From an uncultured Bacteroidales bacterium (GTDB lineage Bacteria > Bacteroidota > Bacteroidia > Bacteroidales > Bacteroidaceae), in NCBI GenBank assembly GCA_902788315.1, contig CADAJS010000005.1, positions 1 through 64,000 of the forward strand: a DNA stretch of 64,000 nt. Reading direction: 5' to 3'. Shown here in pieces: positions 35,198-42,906 of the stretch. Each line of letters starts with the position of its first letter. The stretch's first letter is position 1. The notes beneath the pieces were generated by a model, which was not told where the DNA came from, did no database searches, and saw only the letters and a list, made by a program, of their open reading frames with translations. The position numbers and the translations under genes are program-made.

Positions 35198-36292
35198 ATG
35201 AGAAAAATTCAACTAATTGCCCTGTGGCTCGTCGCCCTGACAGCCCAAGCACAGGTAAATTACAAAGTAAACGTGGAGAACGCGCCGAAGAGCCAGACTC
35301 TCTACCTCGTGACGGCATTGCGCGGCAACGTCCTTGACAGCCTCACCACCGACACTCAGGGCAGAGGCACCCTCGAGGGACAGGCTGACGAGGGATACGT
35401 CGTGGCACTGACGGCAGACAAGGAACACATCACACCCCATGCTACATTCCTGCTCGACGGCCAGGACATTGCATTCATATGGGACGAGGGGCAGCCTCGA
35501 CTGCAGACAGCCTCAAGCACCAACAAAAGCTATCTGCAGATGCAGCAGGCCATGTCACGCATGAAGCAGAGCGAACAACAGATACTAATGGAGTACAGTG
35601 CCCAGCGCCTAAAGTATCAGGGACGCATGCCCGACTCCACTTACACCCGCCTTATCGGCCTCTATGAGTCGAACAACCAAAAACTGCGAAGCATGCTGCA
35701 GGCTGCCGTCCAGATGAACCGCAACAACCTGATTCCCGTCTATCTCATCCGCACGAACACAACGCTCTACGACACAGACTTCCTAAGCCAGTACGTGGCA
35801 AACTATCCCCTGGCAAAGCATGAGGACATGAAACCCATCCTGACACTTCTCGAGGGCGAGTCATACAAAATCAAGGGCACACGCTTCGCCGACATCTCCA
35901 TGAAGAACCTGGCCGGAGAGACAGTACGCCTGAGCGACTGGGTGGGTCGCGGACAGTACGTGCTCGTAGATTTCTGGGCGTCATGGTGCGGACCCTGCCG
36001 CCAGGAGATGCCCCATGTGAAGGAAGCCTATGCAACGTATCATCCCCGGGGATTTGAAATCGTCGGCATATCGCTCGACAACAAGCAGGAGGCCTGGCAG
36101 AAGGCCGTGGCCGATCTGGGCATCACCTGGCCTCAGATGAGCGACCTCAAGGGATGGCAGTGCGAGGCAGCAAAACTGTACAACATACGCAGCATACCAG
36201 CCACTATTCTCTTCGACCCTGAAGGGAAGGTCGTGGCCACCGACCTGCGCGGAGATGCGCTGGCCAGAAAACTGGAGAAACTAATCAAATAG
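35198..36292 (+). CDS. Exported TlpA-like thiol-disulfide oxidoreductase with DUF4369-like N domain
   Basis: This 364-residue protein has a signal peptide (residues 1-17, ending A-Q-A-Q). A beta-rich N-terminal domain like DUF4369 follows (about 20-120), then a helical linker and an AhpC/TlpA thioredoxin fold (about 232-364). The active site is W-A-S-W-C-G-P-C (Cys near 263 and 266), and the cis-proline appears in S-I-P-A-T. It likely reduces or exchanges disulfides in the periplasm. The DUF4369-TlpA combination is typical of Bacteroidetes; the partner is unknown. A period-7 array follows its stop. Confidence 0.87.
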   Translation: MRKIQLIALWLVALTAQAQVNYKVNVENAPKSQTLYLVTALRGNVLDSLTTDTQGRGTLEGQADEGYVVALTADKEHITPHATFLLDGQDIAFIWDEGQPRLQTASSTNKSYLQMQQAMSRMKQSEQQILMEYSAQRLKYQGRMPDSTYTRLIGLYESNNQKLRSMLQAAVQMNRNNLIPVYLIRTNTTLYDTDFLSQYVANYPLAKHEDMKPILTLLEGESYKIKGTRFADISMKNLAGETVRLSDWVGRGQYVLVDFWASWCGPCRQEMPHVKEAYATYHPRGFEIVGISLDNKQEAWQKAVADLGITWPQMSDLKGWQCEAAKLYNIRSIPATILFDPEGKVVATDLRGDALARKLEKLIK

Positions 36293-36300
36293 AAAAGAAT

Positions 36301-36356
36301 TCATAATTCATAGTTCATAATTCATAATTCATAATTCATAATTCATAATTCATAAC
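36301..36356 (+). repeat. Period-7 tandem array B (eight units)
   Basis: There are eight consecutive heptamers of TCATAA[T/C], with one TCATAGT. The array fills the 73-base gap between the thioredoxin stop and the flavodiiron start, ending 9 nt before the ATG, where a ribosome binding site would be. Confidence 0.9.
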
Positions 36357-36365
36357 AGAACGACG

Positions 36366-37529
36366 ATGAAACCAGAACTGACAAAAGACATTCGCTACAT
36401 CGGAGTAGATGACCTCGACATAGATCTCTTTGAGGGACAGTACAAAGTGCCCGAGGGCATGAGTTATAACAGCTATCTCATCCTGGACGAGAAGGTGGCC
36501 ATCATGGACACTGCCGACCGACGCAAGGGCGACGAGTGGCACCGGAATCTGACCGAAGCACTCGCCGGACGCACACCAGACTATCTCGTGGTGCACCACA
36601 TGGAACCCGACCACGCCTCGCTCATCGCACGTGTGGCCGAGGAGTTCCCTGCCCTGCAAATTGTACTCAGCGCACAGGCACAGAAGATGCTGTCCCAGTT
36701 CTTCGAGCATACAGACTTCACGGGACGCACCCTCGTGGTCCGGGAAGGCGACACTCTCCCCTTAGGCCGTCACACACTCACGTTCATTGCTGCCCCCATG
36801 GTACACTGGCCTGAGGTCATGATGTCATACGAATCGCAGGAGAAGATACTCTTCGCGGCCGACGGTTTCGGCAAGTTCGGTGCCCTCTGCCATGAGACAG
36901 ACGACTGGGCATGCGAGGCACGTCGCTACTACTTTAATATATGTGGCAAATATGGCATCCAGGTACAGAATGTGCTCAAGAAAGCCTCTATGCTGGACAT
37001 CCGCACCATCTGCCCACTCCACGGCCCCGTGCTCAGTGGAGACCTCACCCCCTACCTCAAGCTCTACGACACATGGAGCCGATATGAGCCTGAAAGCGAA
37101 GGCGTCCTGGTGGCCTATGCCAGCATTCACGGCGGCACGGCAGCCGTAGCCCAAAAGCTCGCAGAGATGCTCCGACAGGCAAGAGCACAGAAAGTGGCCC
37201 TCTGCGATCTCTCACGAGACGACCAAGCCGAAGCTGTCGAGGATGCATTCCGATATCCCTGCATGGTGGTGTGTGCCAGCAGCTACGATGCCGGAGTGTT
37301 CCCACCCATGCACGACTTCCTCTATCATCTGCAGATAAAGAACTACCAGAACCGCCGTGTAGCCATCGTAGAAAACGGCTCATGGGCTCCCACGGCAGGC
37401 AAGGTGATGCGCTCAATGCTCGAAGCCATGAAGGATATCGAGATAGTGGAACCCATTGTCACCATCCGCAGTCGCATGAAAGAGAATGATCTCCCCGCAC
37501 TGAAGGCACTGGCAGAAGGAGTTTTATAG
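36366..37529 (+). CDS. Flavodiiron protein (FprA-type A-type flavoprotein)
   Basis: This 387-residue protein has a metallo-beta-lactamase-fold diiron domain (about 1-245) and a flavodoxin domain (about 250-387). The iron ligands are visible: H-H-M-E-P-D-H (about residues 77-83), M-V-H-W-P-E, F-A-A-D-G-F-G, and C-P-L-H-G-P-V. The FMN loop is V-A-Y-A-S-I-H-G-G-T. Such proteins reduce O2 to water or NO to N2O in anaerobes and microaerobes, using electrons from rubredoxin or similar. It lacks a C-terminal rubredoxin domain. Period-7 arrays B and C bracket it; its own TAG stop lies in the first, imperfect unit of array C. Confidence 0.92.
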   Translation: MKPELTKDIRYIGVDDLDIDLFEGQYKVPEGMSYNSYLILDEKVAIMDTADRRKGDEWHRNLTEALAGRTPDYLVVHHMEPDHASLIARVAEEFPALQIVLSAQAQKMLSQFFEHTDFTGRTLVVREGDTLPLGRHTLTFIAAPMVHWPEVMMSYESQEKILFAADGFGKFGALCHETDDWACEARRYYFNICGKYGIQVQNVLKKASMLDIRTICPLHGPVLSGDLTPYLKLYDTWSRYEPESEGVLVAYASIHGGTAAVAQKLAEMLRQARAQKVALCDLSRDDQAEAVEDAFRYPCMVVCASSYDAGVFPPMHDFLYHLQIKNYQNRRVAIVENGSWAPTAGKVMRSMLEAMKDIEIVEPIVTIRSRMKENDLPALKALAEGVL

Positions 37530-37531
37530 TC

Positions 37532-37629
37532 CATAGTGCATAGTGCATAGTGCATAGTCCATAGTGCATAGTGCATAGTTCATAGTCCATAGTCCATAGT
37601 GCATAGTCCATAGTGCATAGTTCATAGTT
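37532..37629 (+). repeat. Period-7 tandem array C (fourteen units)
   Basis: There are fourteen consecutive heptamers CATAGT[G/C/T] from the flavodiiron stop codon to 8 nt before the TTG start of tldD. The third position class varies (G, C, T) while the core CATAGT is invariant. The array replaces the usual leader of tldD. Confidence 0.9.
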
Positions 37630-37637
37630 AAGAGTTA

Positions 37638-39086
37638 TTGGCGCAGAGTTATTTTCCCTTTCAGCCCGAAGACCTGCAGCGCGTGCTATCTGCGGCGCTC
37701 AGCCGTGGAGGCGACTATGCCGACATATTTCTGGAAGATACTGTCATACGCAGCATCGAGTTGCAGGACGGCATGGTAAGTCAGGCTCTGCAGACGGTGC
37801 TTTACGGCGCAGGCATTCGTGTGCTTCGTGAGGAGCAGACGGGCTATGCCTATACGATGGACCTCACGATGCCCGCCATGCTGCGTGCCGCCCAGTATGC
37901 CGCCAGCATCGGACAATATGGAGACCATTCGGCACTGCCCTTGTCTGTCCAGGCATCTCGGGGTACTTCTACTGCGCCCACTCGCCAGGAGTGCCTGTCT
38001 CTCCCCGTACCGGAAGTCATGCTTCCACAACAGGTGCGCGACACCCTGATGCACATCGACCAGGCTGCACACGAGCAAGACCCACGCATCGTCCGCGTCA
38101 AGGCTTCGCTCAATCAGCGCACACAGCACCTGCACTTCATCAACAGCCAGGGAGAACAGTTCTTCGACGAGCGAAGCGGCAGAGCCGAGCGCACCGACGT
38201 ACGTCCCCGCACCACGCTCTTTGTCCACATCGTCATGGAACAAGACGGACAGACACAGATGGGATTCGCCAGTCGCATGATGCAGATGGGAGCCGAGATG
38301 ATTACACACGAAACTATTCAGACGGTAATCTCCGAGGCAGTCAGTCGTGCCGCCTTCCTCTTCGGTGCCAGTCGCATCGAAGGGGGCGAGACGCCTGTGG
38401 TAATGGCTGCCGGAGCCAGCGGAATCCTGCTGCACGAAGCTATAGGACACGCTTTTGAAGCAGACTTCATCCGCCAGGGTACCAGCATCTTTGCCGGACG
38501 CCTGGGACAGGAGATATGTGCCACAGACATCACCATCATCGACGACGGCACGCAGACGGGCGATGCAGGCTATCTTGCCTGGGACGACGAGGGAACCACG
38601 GGACAGCGTACGGTGCTCGTGAGCGACGGCAAACTACAGAATTACATGCACGACCGTATCAGCGCACGTTACTTTAACGTTCCACCCACAGGCAACGGCC
38701 GTCGCCAGAGTTTCCGCCATCCACCACAGCCACGCATGCGCAGCACCTACATGCTGCCCGGACAAACCTCGCCCGAGGACATCATACGCAGCGTGCGACG
38801 CGGCATCTATGCCCAGGTGTTCACCAACGGGCAGGTGCAAATCGGGGCTGGAGACTTTACCTTCTACATGAAACAGGGGTACCTGATCGAGAACGGACGT
38901 CTCACACGCCCTCTGCGGGACATGAACATCATCGGCAACGGACCGAAGGCATTGCGCGACATCAGCCTCGTGGGCAACGATCTTCTGATGGACCATAGTG
39001 CCAGCATGTGCGGCAAGGGTGGGCAGAGCGTCCCCGTGAGCCAGGGGTTACCTACGGTACTGATTAACAAACTGACAGTAGGATGA
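37638..39086 (+). CDS. tldD: TldD family metalloprotease
   Basis: This 482-residue protein carries the TldD HExxxH zinc motif H-E-A-I-G-H (about residues 266-271) inside A-G-A-S-G-I-L-L-H-E, followed by G-D-A-G-Y-L-A-W-D-D-E-G-T. TldD and TldE form a heterodimeric protease that trims unfolded or modified peptides, for example during maturation of microcins or peptidoglycan-linked factors. The start appears to be TTG at 37638 because an in-frame TAA lies 9 nt upstream; the next ATG would lose over 40 residues. It follows array C and overlaps tldE by 4 nt. Confidence 0.88.
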   Translation: MAQSYFPFQPEDLQRVLSAALSRGGDYADIFLEDTVIRSIELQDGMVSQALQTVLYGAGIRVLREEQTGYAYTMDLTMPAMLRAAQYAASIGQYGDHSALPLSVQASRGTSTAPTRQECLSLPVPEVMLPQQVRDTLMHIDQAAHEQDPRIVRVKASLNQRTQHLHFINSQGEQFFDERSGRAERTDVRPRTTLFVHIVMEQDGQTQMGFASRMMQMGAEMITHETIQTVISEAVSRAAFLFGASRIEGGETPVVMAAGASGILLHEAIGHAFEADFIRQGTSIFAGRLGQEICATDITIIDDGTQTGDAGYLAWDDEGTTGQRTVLVSDGKLQNYMHDRISARYFNVPPTGNGRRQSFRHPPQPRMRSTYMLPGQTSPEDIIRSVRRGIYAQVFTNGQVQIGAGDFTFYMKQGYLIENGRLTRPLRDMNIIGNGPKALRDISLVGNDLLMDHSASMCGKGGQSVPVSQGLPTVLINKLTVG

Positions 39087-40390
39087 ACCGAGAGACCGCA
39101 CATATAGCCATGGATATGCTTCGGGACGAAGGATGTCACGACATGCGAGTCACCCTCATGCACAATCATGAGGATACGATTCAGATGCGTGGATCTGCAC
39201 TGGAACGCCTGCAGTATGCTACTGCCACTTCGCTGGCACTCAACCTCTTTATCGACGGACGCGAGGGTTTCTTCTATACCAACGATCTACGTGCCGAGTC
39301 GCTTCGTCAGTTTATCCACGACGCCGTACAGACCACACGCCTGCTGGAGCCAGACCCCTCGCGCACCCTTGCCGATCCTTCGCGCTACTATCATGGAGAC
39401 GGACCGGAGCTAAACAACTGCGACACAACTCTGCCCGACATTGCGCCCGACGAGAAGATACGCTTGGTCAGGGAGACCAACCAATGGCTCGAGCATCGGG
39501 ACTGCCGCATCATCAGCGCAGAGACGCATTACACCGACCGCCTGCACACGGCATATTATCTGATAAGTAACGGATTTGAGGGATATGAACAATCCAGCCA
39601 TTGCACGTTGAGCACTATTGTCACCGTCGATGGCGGAAAGGGGCAACATTTGATGGACGGATGGGGCGAGACACGTATCCGCTTCCAAGATATGCCACGA
39701 AGCGGCGTCGCCCCCGTAGCTCTGCATCGTGCCCTGCGCAAGATAGGTCAGCGCCCCACGACAAGCGGGCGCTACACTATGATTCTGGAATCCCCCGTGG
39801 CTGGCAACATTCTCATGCCGCTGCTCTCTGCCATGAGCGGACAGGCACTTCAGCAGCGAACCTCTTTCCTGGCCGGACGGTTGGGACAGGCCATCGGCTC
39901 TCCCCTGCTTCATCTCGTCGATGACCCACTCATCCCTGGCACGCGTGGTGCATGCCTCTTCGACTACGACGGAGTAGCCACACAGCGACGCATGCTTTTC
40001 GACCAAGGCCGTCTGGCCACCTTTTTCATCGACACGCCCTGTGGACACAAACTGGGCATGCAGCCCACCACACAGGGCACCCATCATCTGATATTCCAGC
40101 CTGGCGAACTCTCCCTTTCGCAACTGATGAGACAGTATCCCGAAGCCATTCTTGTCACGGACTTCAACGGAGGGAACTGTGACCCCACGACAGGAAACTT
40201 CTCGTATGGAATCGAGGGTTTCTTGCTCCACGAGGGAGAAATAGCGCAACCTCTGAGTGGCATGAATATCACGGGAAATATGCTCGCGCTGTGGCAGAAT
40301 CTGGTGGGCAAGGCCAACGACGCCGACCCGTGGGAGACGGAACTAATACCCAGCCTGGCATTCGACGACGTTTCTTTCGGAGGATGCTGA
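39083..40390 (+). CDS. tldE: TldE/PmbA family protein
   Basis: This 435-residue partner of TldD has the shared fold but lacks the HExxxH motif, as TldE subunits do. Conserved parts include G-R-Y-T-M-I-L-E-S-P-V-A-G and D-F-N-G-G-N-C-D-P-T-T-G-N-F-S-Y-G-I-E-G near the end. The ATGA overlap with tldD points to coupled, equal translation. The gene ends 1 nt before the convergent exonuclease-family stop. The physiological peptide substrate is not known here. Confidence 0.87.
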   Translation: MNRETAHIAMDMLRDEGCHDMRVTLMHNHEDTIQMRGSALERLQYATATSLALNLFIDGREGFFYTNDLRAESLRQFIHDAVQTTRLLEPDPSRTLADPSRYYHGDGPELNNCDTTLPDIAPDEKIRLVRETNQWLEHRDCRIISAETHYTDRLHTAYYLISNGFEGYEQSSHCTLSTIVTVDGGKGQHLMDGWGETRIRFQDMPRSGVAPVALHRALRKIGQRPTTSGRYTMILESPVAGNILMPLLSAMSGQALQQRTSFLAGRLGQAIGSPLLHLVDDPLIPGTRGACLFDYDGVATQRRMLFDQGRLATFFIDTPCGHKLGMQPTTQGTHHLIFQPGELSLSQLMRQYPEAILVTDFNGGNCDPTTGNFSYGIEGFLLHEGEIAQPLSGMNITGNMLALWQNLVGKANDADPWETELIPSLAFDDVSFGGC

Positions 40391-40391
40391 C

Positions 40392-41285
40392 TCAGCGCTT
40401 CAGCAACTTCCGCTCCCCCTTGATGTAGAGTCCCGGTGCAGTGCCCGCGGTGCGGCGTCCCATTAAGTCATACATCACCTCATCCTCGGATGCCGATGCC
40501 TCGGGAGCCCCGATGCCATCGTCAAGCACTTTCACCAGAGCTGTAACAAGCACAGGTCGATGGTCCGAAGCTGCGGGTTCTGCCACCACCCTGCTGCCCG
40601 TGCGAATCACAGATCGGCCCATCGTGGCAATATAATCAATGCAGGATGTTGGCTTGTCGGCAGGGAAAGAATAACTCTCCGTGCCCGTTGTCTTATTCAG
40701 GATGACAAACGACTTCTTCAGCTGTGTAATGAGTTTGCTTTCGGGCTTGTCATTCCAGTCGCCACAGATGATGAAGGGCTTATCCCAACGGGCTGCCTCC
40801 TCCAAGATGATTTCTACCGAAGCCAGGCGATTAGACTCCACGAGATCCAGATGCGTGCAGGCAAACACATAGTCTTCAAACTCACAGACAAGCAGCGTAC
40901 GCTTCTCCTGACCGGGCAGCGGAGTATTTCTCACGCTGAGGGGTTTCTCCTTGCTCAAGATGGCCACGCCATACGCGCCCCCACTTAGGGGAATGGCACG
41001 TCCAAAGGTGCCATACATGCCACACTTCTCTGCCAGATACTGCGTCTGGTTCACCTTGTTTGAGCGTGGAACAATGTTATCCACCTCCTGAAGGCCCACC
41101 ACGTCAGGCGTGGTTTTATTGATGACTTCTGCCGTGCGGTCCAGGTCCACCACATTATCCATACCAGCCCCGTGGCGGATGTTATATGAGAGAATCGTTT
41201 GACGTTCATAGCTCTGTGCCATCGAGATTGAGCTCCAGCCGAGGCCTAAACATGCGAGCAATAGGAATATAAACCGTGCCTTCAT
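40392..41285 (-). CDS. Secreted endonuclease/exonuclease/phosphatase family protein with T9SS-like tail
   Basis: This 297-residue protein has a signal peptide (residues 1-24, ending I-S-M-A-Q) and a DNase I-like EEP fold. The visible metal/catalytic segments are L-S-Y-N-I-R-H-G, V-G-L-Q-E-V-D-N, H-L-D-L-V-E-S, I-I-C-G-D-W-N-D and A-S-D-H-R-P-V. The last 20-odd residues (Y-D-L-M-G-R-R ... P-G-L-Y-I-K-G-E-R-K-L-L-K-R) resemble type IX secretion C-terminal signals of Prevotella and Porphyromonas. It is probably exported as a nuclease or phosphodiesterase/phosphatase; the substrate is undetermined. It has unusual duplicated promoters. Confidence 0.82.
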   Translation of the reverse strand: MKARFIFLLLACLGLGWSSISMAQSYERQTILSYNIRHGAGMDNVVDLDRTAEVINKTTPDVVGLQEVDNIVPRSNKVNQTQYLAEKCGMYGTFGRAIPLSGGAYGVAILSKEKPLSVRNTPLPGQEKRTLLVCEFEDYVFACTHLDLVESNRLASVEIILEEAARWDKPFIICGDWNDKPESKLITQLKKSFVILNKTTGTESYSFPADKPTSCIDYIATMGRSVIRTGSRVVAEPAASDHRPVLVTALVKVLDDGIGAPEASASEDEVMYDLMGRRTAGTAPGLYIKGERKLLKR

Positions 41286-41358
41286 TGTTGCTTATAGTTT
41301 AATGTTTAATTCACAAGTATCGTCCACTCCCATCCCTGTTTCCTTCGGTATGGTTCTG

Positions 41359-41389
41359 CAAAGTTACGAATAAGTGAGAGAAGAGCAAA
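41359..41389 (-). promoter_or_regulatory. Proximal promoter of the EEP-family gene
   Basis: TTTG (41386-41389), 19 bp, TAACTTTG (41359-41366) on the minus strand; exact consensus, 74 nt before the start codon. Confidence 0.75.
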
Positions 41390-41446
41390 ACAAAAGACGA
41401 AGTTTTTGACTTGCTTTTCCGAACGAAAGTAACGTCGACCGTAGGT

Positions 41447-41477
41447 CAAAGTTACGAATAAGTGAGAGAAGAGCAAA
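41447..41477 (-). promoter_or_regulatory. Distal duplicated promoter of the EEP-family gene
   Basis: The same spacing and boxes as the proximal promoter, 88 bp upstream: TTTG at 41474-41477 and TAACTTTG at 41447-41454 (minus strand). Confidence 0.7.
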
Positions 41478-41658
41478 ACAAAAGACGAAGTTTTTGACTT
41501 GCTCTTCTTCCACACCTGCCTTTGGCAGGCAGAAGCGTCCCAAAGGGCCGAGCGCCGAACGAAAGTAACATCGGCCAAAAGGCCAAAGTAACGAATAAGT
41601 GAGGTTTAATTGTATCTCTGTATCTGATTCTTAGCAACATCATACATATCGCAAGGAA

Positions 41659-41746
41659 AGATTTCGACTTCAGACGGCCCGGGCCGTCCGGTTAGACGCC
41701 TCGGGCCGTCCGAATAGACGCCCCAGGCCATCCAACCGTCCGCCCC
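41659..41746. repeat. Period-22 array 1, with a 16-bp palindrome
   Basis: Units of 22 bp beginning GGGCCGTCCG start at 41681 and 41703, with a diverged unit at 41725 and a partial one at 41659. GACGGCCCGGGCCGTC (41673-41688) is a perfect palindrome. No open frame spans the array. Confidence 0.75.
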
Positions 41747-41778
41747 GAGGCGTTTTCCTTATCCAGCCGACTCCGTCT

Positions 41779-41866
41779 CCCTCCTGACCCGATTCCTCAT
41801 CCCTCCTGACCCGATTCCTCATCCCTTCTGACCCGAGTCCTCATCCCTTCTGACCCGAGTCCACGT
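41779..41866. repeat. Period-22 array 2 (four units)
   Basis: Four abutting 22-bp units of the form CCC[T]CTGACCCGA-T/G-TCC, at 41779, 41801, 41823 and 41845. Units 1-2 are identical; 3-4 share two changes; the last diverges at its end. With array 1 it occupies the middle of the 841-base gap 41286-42126, which otherwise holds promoters and no gene. Confidence 0.85.
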
Positions 41867-42044
41867 TCGATCGCTCGACTCTACCGCATTGCTTTTAGTG
41901 CAAAGAACACCTAATTTCTAATCCCACTACCCCATCCTCACATAACGACCCTCCAGAGCTCAATTTCCAATTCTTCGACACGTGAGGCACTACATTTTTT
42001 GAGTATAGTGTCGTACAACACTTCACAAAAAAAGAGTTATTCCC

Positions 42045-42075
42045 TTTGCCGTTCCGTGTGAAAGTTGTAACTTTG
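42045..42075 (+). promoter_or_regulatory. Promoter of the lipoprotein/TonB/SBP operon
   Basis: TTTG (42045-42048), 19 bp, TAACTTTG (42068-42075): exact consensus, 51 nt before the first ATG. No cobalamin-box GCCACTG is visible between the promoter and the gene. Confidence 0.8.
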
Positions 42076-42126
42076 CACAGCCGAACAAGGAACCATTAAA
42101 TTAACCAACATCAAAAAAAAAGACAC

Positions 42127-42879
42127 ATGAAACAGACAAAGTTTATGGCTCTCCTGCTCTTTGCAGGAATGACGCTCGTGGCCTGCGATGATGACGAGAA
42201 CGAAATCGAGCCCAGCGAACAGCAGAATACAATGACGCTCACTTTTGAGGGCAGTTCATGGAATTCGCTGATTGACAATCCTCAATACTACGGCCCGCTG
42301 CTCTATGGCGAGAATGCCAAGGACTATGCCTGGACCGATGCCACCACACAGCTGCATGGCGGGATGACCAACGCCTGGGGTGGCCAGTACGGATTCTCCG
42401 AGGGCGGCATTGCCATCAGCAATTACATTGATGCCGACGTGAATTCCCAGCGAAGCTATGATTGTCAGCTGGCTGTACCCGTGAGCAATGGGAGCAAGAA
42501 TTTTGCCGTCGTATATTGCGATGCCAACCTGACCTTTGCCGATGGCGTAGCACGCCAGATTGAGTCGATGGACATGATAGGCACCACCTATTTGATTAGC
42601 GTAGCCAAGAATGGTAATGACTATGCCAAGGCGCTGAAAGACAAGGGTGACTATGTGAACCTGATTATCACAGGCTACAACGGCGAGACGGTGACGGGAA
42701 CATCCACTGTAACGCTGGCTCTGCAGGGTGGCTCACTCGACAAGTGGTACACTCATTCCCTGAAGGGACTGGGGAAAGTGACACGCCTCCACTTCACAAT
42801 GGACGGAAGCGACAAGAGTTTTGGTTACATGAACACACCCACCTACTTTGCTTTCGACAACGTGGTGGTGAAGAAGTGA
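42127..42879 (+). CDS. DUF4465 lipoprotein, first gene of the uptake operon
   Basis: This 250-residue lipoprotein has lipobox L-V-A-C (Cys20) followed by an acidic D-D-D-E-N-E stretch, which resembles surface-export signals of Bacteroidetes lipoproteins. The body has a DUF4465-type jelly-roll pattern: L-T-F-E-G-S-S-W-N, W-G-G-Q-Y-G-F-S-E-G-G and F-A-F-D-N-V-V-V at the end. Members occur in cobamide-uptake loci of gut Bacteroidetes, where the biochemical role is uncertain. Genes follow in tight order (27 nt, 34 nt, 2 nt, overlap), so all five are likely one transcript. Confidence 0.82.
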   Translation: MKQTKFMALLLFAGMTLVACDDDENEIEPSEQQNTMTLTFEGSSWNSLIDNPQYYGPLLYGENAKDYAWTDATTQLHGGMTNAWGGQYGFSEGGIAISNYIDADVNSQRSYDCQLAVPVSNGSKNFAVVYCDANLTFADGVARQIESMDMIGTTYLISVAKNGNDYAKALKDKGDYVNLIITGYNGETVTGTSTVTLALQGGSLDKWYTHSLKGLGKVTRLHFTMDGSDKSFGYMNTPTYFAFDNVVVKK

Positions 42880-42906
42880 CAAACAAACATCGGACCACAA
42901 AAAGCA

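Larger units (their letters stand above)
41355..41603 (-). repeat. Tandem promoter-bearing repeat upstream of the EEP-family gene
   Basis: An 88-bp unit is repeated: minus-strand TTTG-N19-TAACTTTG occurs at 41359-41389 and again at 41447-41477. A third, partial copy near 41584 has a damaged -7 (TTACTTTG) and is separated by a 49-bp insert carrying CTGCC-TTT-GGCAG. The phrase AAAGTTACGAATAAGTGAG is identical in copies 1 and 2. Both intact promoters face the gene at 41285. Similar sequence flanks the promoter at 30300. Confidence 0.85.

Noticed and set aside
41659-41866. Possible CRISPR array
   Set aside because: The 22-bp units abut with no spacers and no cas genes are present; they are tandem repeats.
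42000-42126. Possible cobalamin riboswitch before the uptake operon
   Set aside because: No B12-box sequence and the leader after the promoter is too short.
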